Part shown: piece after piece, positions 58,910 to 64,000 of the stretch
How the letters are laid out: the number at the start of each line of letters is the position of its first letter
Position numbering within the stretch: the first letter of the stretch is position 1
Source of the DNA: Fennellomyces sp. T-0311
Taxonomy: Eukaryota; Mucoromycota; Mucoromycetes; Mucorales; Lichtheimiaceae
Direction: 5' to 3'
Assembly (NCBI GenBank): GCA_025266875.1
Contig: JALLLT010000054.1
Coordinates: 186,001-250,000, forward strand
Length of the DNA stretch: 64,000 bases
Made by a program: the position numbers and the translations under genes
The notes under the pieces: model-generated
Told to the model about the DNA's origin: nothing
The model's input: only the letters and a program-made list of their open reading frames with translations
Database searches by the model: none

Positions 58910-61798
58910 GCGTAAGGCTTGAAAAGGTGAACGGGGGAACAGAGAAGTTTTCACAAACGGATATAGAGCAGATCACACGCTATCCACAACACAAACCACA
59001 CGCGCTGCGGCAGTCAGACAGCACGGAACGTCTCGAGGAAGCGGAAGGGGCTGGGCGCGGGGGTGAGACGATGGAGGGTGAGAAGAAGAGAATGGACGGT
59101 GCAGTTTCTCTTCAAATAACGAGTGAAAGCACAGCAGATGGTAGGAAAGAAAAGGTTATATGCGTAGCGCGGGCAAAGAATTTTCGGGTTTACTGTATTT
59201 GTCGCTTCCGATAGGCGTTCATCCACGATGACAAGACAAGGTTAACCCGCCAGAAACAACAACACAGATCGCCTTCAACGTCCGTTTGCGGAAACTGTTT
59301 ACAACCCGCCCTTATTTGGTAAAGATGTTGTTTGCTTGAAGTCCATTGATGTACGTGCACTTGTCATGCCCTTTTTATTTGGCAGTCCTCCTCCTCGTCG
59401 CCTAGCGTACGCGTCCATTGTGGCTTTGTACGCGAAGCATGCGCAATTGAGCACTGCCATGGTGTCGTAGTGAGAGGCAAAACTATTTTTACGGCGTGCT
59501 AGGTTCACAAAAGCACAAAAAAGAGGCGCCATCACATGGGTTATCAGCACCATGGATGGATGCAGCACCACACATGCCCTAGTCTTGGGCCAAAGGAGAG
59601 GTTCAATTGCGTAATCTGGACCAAGCGCAATTACTTCACAATGCTAACGTCACCGCCTCTTACCATATTCCTCCACGTGGTCCTCACACATCTTGCTGTG
59701 AAAGCGAAAAAAAAAGCTATCCTTGCAAACATCACGACTGTTACTTCTCCCAAGGCCAAAGTGGCAGATGAGAAATAACGGTTTTTATCGTTAGCTTGTT
59801 TCGTTCCAAGGAAAAAAGGCAGCTTGGCGTATTTGTTTATGTCGCACATTCGGTTGGAGCGTGCGCGGCCTTATCTGCGGGGGCTACTCTCCGAGTGTAA
59901 ACTTCTAATGTTGTACAATCATTTATGCCGCTTACTTATGCACATTACGGTTATTCTGTTGCTGTGGCAATGACATGCATTCGTGTGAGGCTTAGAACGA
60001 AAGCATGCGTCAAGTGGATATATATATCGATAAGACCGTGCGACTGACAGCGGGGAAAATACTTGATCGGCAGTAAAGCGTTTGTATTAGGAAAATAGAG
60101 CATGCATTCCCAGGCTAGTTTTAGACAAGCTGTTTTTTTTTGGTCATTGATCATGGCAGCTTTTGATTTCACCTTGGGTCCTGGATCCATCACTATGCTG
60201 CAATCACTTGGGTCAGGGGACTAGATTGAGCATTTCCTGTCTCACAATGTACTTGTCGACTTTTTTTAGTGCAACATTGTTCCCATCACTTTCGCTGACC
60301 AATAAAATCACTTACCGTTGGCGTCAAAACATCCATTGTATGGCATATTCTCCACCTAGGCTTCTTCCAATGGACCCGTGAACGTTTGCTCAATGCCATG
60401 CGGTAAATAGCTCCTAATAAATATTGAATATGATGCTACTCATTGAGCGTAACTATCGCATTGAACTCTGAATGAGCATCTTGAAGCAATGACGTCAGGG
60501 CGTTAGCGCCTTTTCTCGAACTTTGCACGCATTTACAGTTCCGGTTTCATGTCACGGGATCACATGCTGAGCATAATAAGACATTATATCCCGTTTTTAC
60601 AGTAAGCGGCTCATCTTTTTACTGGGATATGTCATCCATTCGATCCATTTCGGACGCTATAGAGTGATCCTTTAAAAGCAATGTAAAGAATACTCCAATA
60701 CCCGTTTGGTGTGATCGCTGCCTCCCTCTGCATAGATATTATTGTAGTGTCACGGGTTCAATGGCAAAAGGCATTTCATTGGTTCACTGGTGTATGTATA
60801 AAAGCTGGAAGTCGATGTCCGTCTCCTCCAAGCACCCAAACACACCCAATCACCAATCATCATGCTGTCTGGAAGTGGTCATGTATAGATTACCCACACT
60901 TAAAAGTTGATTGCCCATATCGATGCGCAGCGATGCTCCAGGTGTTGCATCAGCGGCATGTAATATACCATATCCCTGGTAGCCCTTAACATAGAGCATC
61001 ACCGCGCTTGGCAGTGCGTCACGGGATGCAGTTAGTGAAGAATTAATTAATGTCTCCGCTGCTGTGATATCAGGCGCTACATCGTGCTTATCTATTACCG
61101 CCCTGCCATGATAAGCTTGCTGTACCCCGAATGAGCTTTTGGATCAAACTCGCAGGGGCAGTGTGCGGCGGGCTAAAGCATGATAACTTGACAGGTTTCA
61201 TCGTTCAGTGCATAACATCAACCAGGAATCCCCTTTATGGCCAAAGCCGATTGGATAACGCTTCGGTACAAGGAGTCCCACTAAGTTAAAGGCTCCTCGA
61301 GAAATAAAAAACGAGATCACGCCTCATTGCCATGCTACTTTGACGTCGACAGACGCGAATGTAGCTTGCCCATGATCTCGATTGCGGCCATGACTTATTT
61401 TCTGCAGCGGCAGCTTTTCGTATGGGAGGACAAGGCTAAATTGAATGCCCTATGGCATGAAAAGTGCAACATGAACGATAAGCGATTTGGTGTCCAGAGC
61501 AGGGTGACAGGCAGCCAACGGATGAGGAAGCAGGGGGGGTAAGGACCGTCCTGAATAGCGTCAGATCATAAACAGGGACGCGTAATCGCATTCGGAAGGT
61601 GCGAGTGGAATTGAATGATGTGAACAGCACGATCGATGGCTGTGTGCGACAGGATGACGAGGTCAGCTGCGACACATATGGTTTTGTTTTAACACGCCGC
61701 AGCATAAAAACGCAAAGGTCCGCTTTAGCGAACCAAACAACCTCCTTTTTTTTTCTTTTTAATTTTTTTCTCACCTTATCAAAGAACGTCATTTCGTA
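58910..61798. other. Intergenic; upstream regions of kinase and protease
   Basis: No gene supported with confidence. TATAAAAG at 60798-60805 followed by a short leader and an ATG at 60862 looks promoter-like but leads only to an 8-codon frame. A 90-codon frame at 59299-59571 (minus) lacks support. T-rich tracts at 61747-61775 precede the protease ATG. Confidence 0.4.
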
Positions 61799-63222
61799 AT
61801 GAAACTGTCCATCGCCGCAGGTTTCCTTCTGATTGCCGCCGCCAGCCAGTCGGTAGCTGCTGTGCCCATGGTTACGCCTCCTACGTTCACCGAAGGCAAC
61901 TTGGCGCCCCTGTACACTTCGTCTGAAGCCGAAGCCATCAGCGACTCCTATATCGTTGTGCTCAAGAACCACCTCAACGCAGAGAGCAAGGACTCCCACA
62001 CCAGCTGGGTGCGCTCGCTCTCGAATGAGAAGGACCAGGGTATCTTTGACGCTTGGCTCCATCCCGATAGCATCGGTATCCGACACGTTTACGACATGCC
62101 CGGCCTTTCGGGCTATTCTGGCAAGTTTGGCAAGGACGTTCTGGACCTTATTCGCCGATCAGAAGACGTGAGTTGTAGCGAGGGCTGGTTTCTTTGTTTG
62201 GATCCTGTTGCTAATTGTTCCTTTTTTTTCAGGTCGCCTTTATCGAACGTGACTCGATGGTGTATACAAGCGAACTGCAGCGCAATGCTCCTTGGGGTCT
62301 TGCTCGTATCTCGCACAGAGACACCCTGACTTTCAAGACGTTCAACAAGTACCAATACGATGAGGAAGCTGGCGCTGGCGTCAACGTCTACGTCATCGAT
62401 ACGGGTGTGAATGTGGAACACGTCGACCTGGAGGGCCGTGCCACGTGGGGTCAGACCATTCCCAAGGGCGATGACGACGAGGATGGCAATGGCCACGGCT
62501 CACACTGCGCCGGTACTATTGCAGGCACTCGCTTTGGCGTTGCAAAGAAGGCAAACATCATCGCTGTCAAGGTCCTCCGATCCAACGGCTCAGGCACCAT
62601 GGCTGATGTTATCGCCGGCGTGGACTGGGCTACCGAAAGCCACACCAAGATGGCTATGGCCGCCAAGCGCGAGGGCAAGCCATTCAAGGGTTCTGTTGCC
62701 AACATGAGCTTGGGTGGTGGCAAGGTCACTGCGCTTGACATGGCTGTGAATGGCGTAAGTGGATGACGACTGGCGCTTTTTTAGACCCCTTTCTGAAACA
62801 TTGTTTATTGTTAGGCTGTTGATGCAGGTATCGTGTTTGCTGTCGCAGCAGGTAATGACAACAGAGATGCTTGCGACTACTCCCCTGCTGCCGCTGAGAG
62901 TGCCATCACCGTCGGCGCTTCGACTTTGTACGATGACCGTGCTTACTTCTCCAACTACGGTCCCTGTGTGGACGTCTTTGCTCCTGGTTTGAACATTCAG
63001 TCCATCTGGCGCGGTAGCAAGTATGCCACCAACACCATCTCCGGTACCTCCATGGCGTCGCCGCACGTTGCTGGTCTGTCCGCATATTTCTTGGGCAAGG
63101 AACCAGAGGGTGCTGATCCCAAGACTATCAAGCAGAAGATCATTGATCTGAGCACCAAGAATGCATTGGAGAAGATCCCCAAGGATACACCCAATCTCCT
63201 TATCTACAACGGATCTGAGTAA
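61799..63222 (+). CDS. Subtilisin-like serine protease (proteinase K/cerevisin type), 432 aa
   Basis: Secreted or vacuolar S8 endopeptidase made as a pre-pro-enzyme. Exons 61799-62167, 62233-62754 and 62815-63222. Signal peptide [20 protein letters not shown], inhibitor-I9 propeptide with [14 protein letters not shown] and [10 protein letters not shown], then the mature domain starting near [12 protein letters not shown]. Catalytic triad: Asp in [20 protein letters not shown], His in [14 protein letters not shown], Ser in [14 protein letters not shown]; oxyanion Asn in [15 protein letters not shown]. Substrate-binding MSLGGGK is also present. Size and order match fungal proteinase K-type enzymes. 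Codon choice is biased and G+C-rich, like isocitrate lyase, suggesting strong expression. Acts in nutrient protein digestion or vacuolar turnover; no retention signal seen. Confidence 0.97.
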
Positions 63223-64000
63223 AGCATGTACATTTGCATCCAGTGTTATATTCTAGACACTAGACTGTTCAGCAACTACTACTACCCTCCTACTCGCTCA
63301 CTCTCTTTTCCTTTCTCGCACACGCACAAACACTATCTTTTTTTTCTCCCGTAACTCAATCACACACACACATCTTCACGCCCAACTCTCGTACGCTCTA
63401 TGTTCTATGCAGCTTTGTTGGATGTTTTGATTTCTCTGTTTTTTTATCCTGTGTATAGCAAATAAATATGGCGATTTCCATGAGTACATACTGTAATCAA
63501 GCGGCGTGTTTATCTTTCAGAAACTTGTTTATCTCGGTGTGCACTTCCTGCATATGCCGGCAACTGATGTGCATGCAACGTAGTGATATGTGCAGAATGC
63601 TTTTTTTTGTTACTATGCGGATATATCACTGAGCCGTGTCGCCGGAGACTACTGCTTAACGACGATTTGATTATGATCATGCGCATTTCTCTGTGTCACT
63701 TTTTCCAGATTACCTTCCCGGAATGAACCGACAAGCCAACGAACAGGCCAATACAGTGACGTCTCAATATCTGCCTTTATCTGCACATGTAGCATTCGTA
63801 ATCTAATCTTGAAACACCATAATACAAAATGATATTCATATTTATACGCACCATGATTAAAGTTATTCGAGACGTGCCATTTTCCCAGTGGTCGTATCAT
63901 GTGCGTATGGAGGCGAATGACCGTATCAGTTAAGCTCTCTCCGCGCATTATGAAACTACATCAATAACAAGAATATGGGCATGCTTACAGAAATAACCAT
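63223..64000. other. 3' flank, nothing recognised
   Basis: Pyrimidine-rich 3' region with AATAAATA at about 63461 as a polyadenylation-signal candidate for the protease; no gene seen to the window end. Confidence 0.5.

Noticed and set aside
59299..59571. 90-codon minus-strand frame (MVLHPSMV...)
   Set aside because: Composition is plausible but there is no promoter, no splice context and no family pattern.
63649..63948. 99-codon minus-strand frame near window end
   Set aside because: No protein-like pattern or start context.

Overview
The window looks like nuclear DNA of a filamentous fungus, most likely an early-diverging one of the Mucoromycota type. Genes are split by many short introns (about 50-80 nt) with GT..AG ends. 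Gene-poor DNA is AT-rich. The window holds Fanzor/TnpB-type and LTR-element debris, and a gene set typical of such fungi. No species is claimed. I see no tRNA, rRNA or CRISPR.

Layout. 1-590: the catalytic part of a GCN5-type histone acetyltransferase, cut by the window edge. 1792-4735: left arm of a large inverted duplication carrying a thaumatin-like secreted protein. 6597-6862: a tiny two-exon gene for a Cys-cluster membrane protein. 7292-28037: a gene-dense block with ERV1 sulfhydryl oxidase, an F-box-like protein, topoisomerase III, a secreted repeat-peptide gene built from micro-exons, isocitrate lyase, a mitochondrial presequence protease (Cym1/PreP), a NIPA-type Mg transporter, a 72-aa protein, glucosamine-6-P deaminase, a MARCH5-like RING-CH ligase and a coiled-coil protein. 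29283-39445: a mobile-element nest. A degenerate Fanzor-like gene is split by an LTR retrotransposon with equal-length, apparently identical 566-bp LTRs and 4-bp target duplication ACGT. 39473-41454: GH125 exo-mannosidase. 43048-45898: right arm of the inverted duplication, with the second thaumatin-like gene. 45900-52300: a graveyard with a LINE fragment, a solo LTR, a MITE-like element and unassignable remnants. 52501-55530: a divergent MATH/USP7-like protein. 56235-58909: a PX-domain AGC kinase. 61799-63222: a secreted subtilisin.

Most unusual features. First, the gene at 12440-13235 (minus): a signal peptide followed by six consecutive 30-42 nt exons plus a short last exon, each encoding one copy of a GTRVTG-like core. 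Several copies end in Lys-Arg, and all introns are in the same phase. It looks like a Kex2-processed peptide precursor whose exons can be skipped without loss of frame. Second, the retrotransposon has a textbook -1 frameshift signal between gag and protease but has lost reverse transcriptase and the integrase core, leaving a duplicated scar. Yet its LTRs are intact, so it was probably mobilised in trans. Third, the 2.9-kb inverted duplication encloses about 38 kb of mostly housekeeping genes and could drive inversion of the block.

The central genes are mainly ordinary metabolism and mitochondrial housekeeping: ERV1, Cym1 and MARCH5 act at mitochondria, ICL in the glyoxylate cycle, and GlcN6P deaminase in chitin sugar turnover. 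Exon boundaries were placed by eye from splice sites and protein family patterns.
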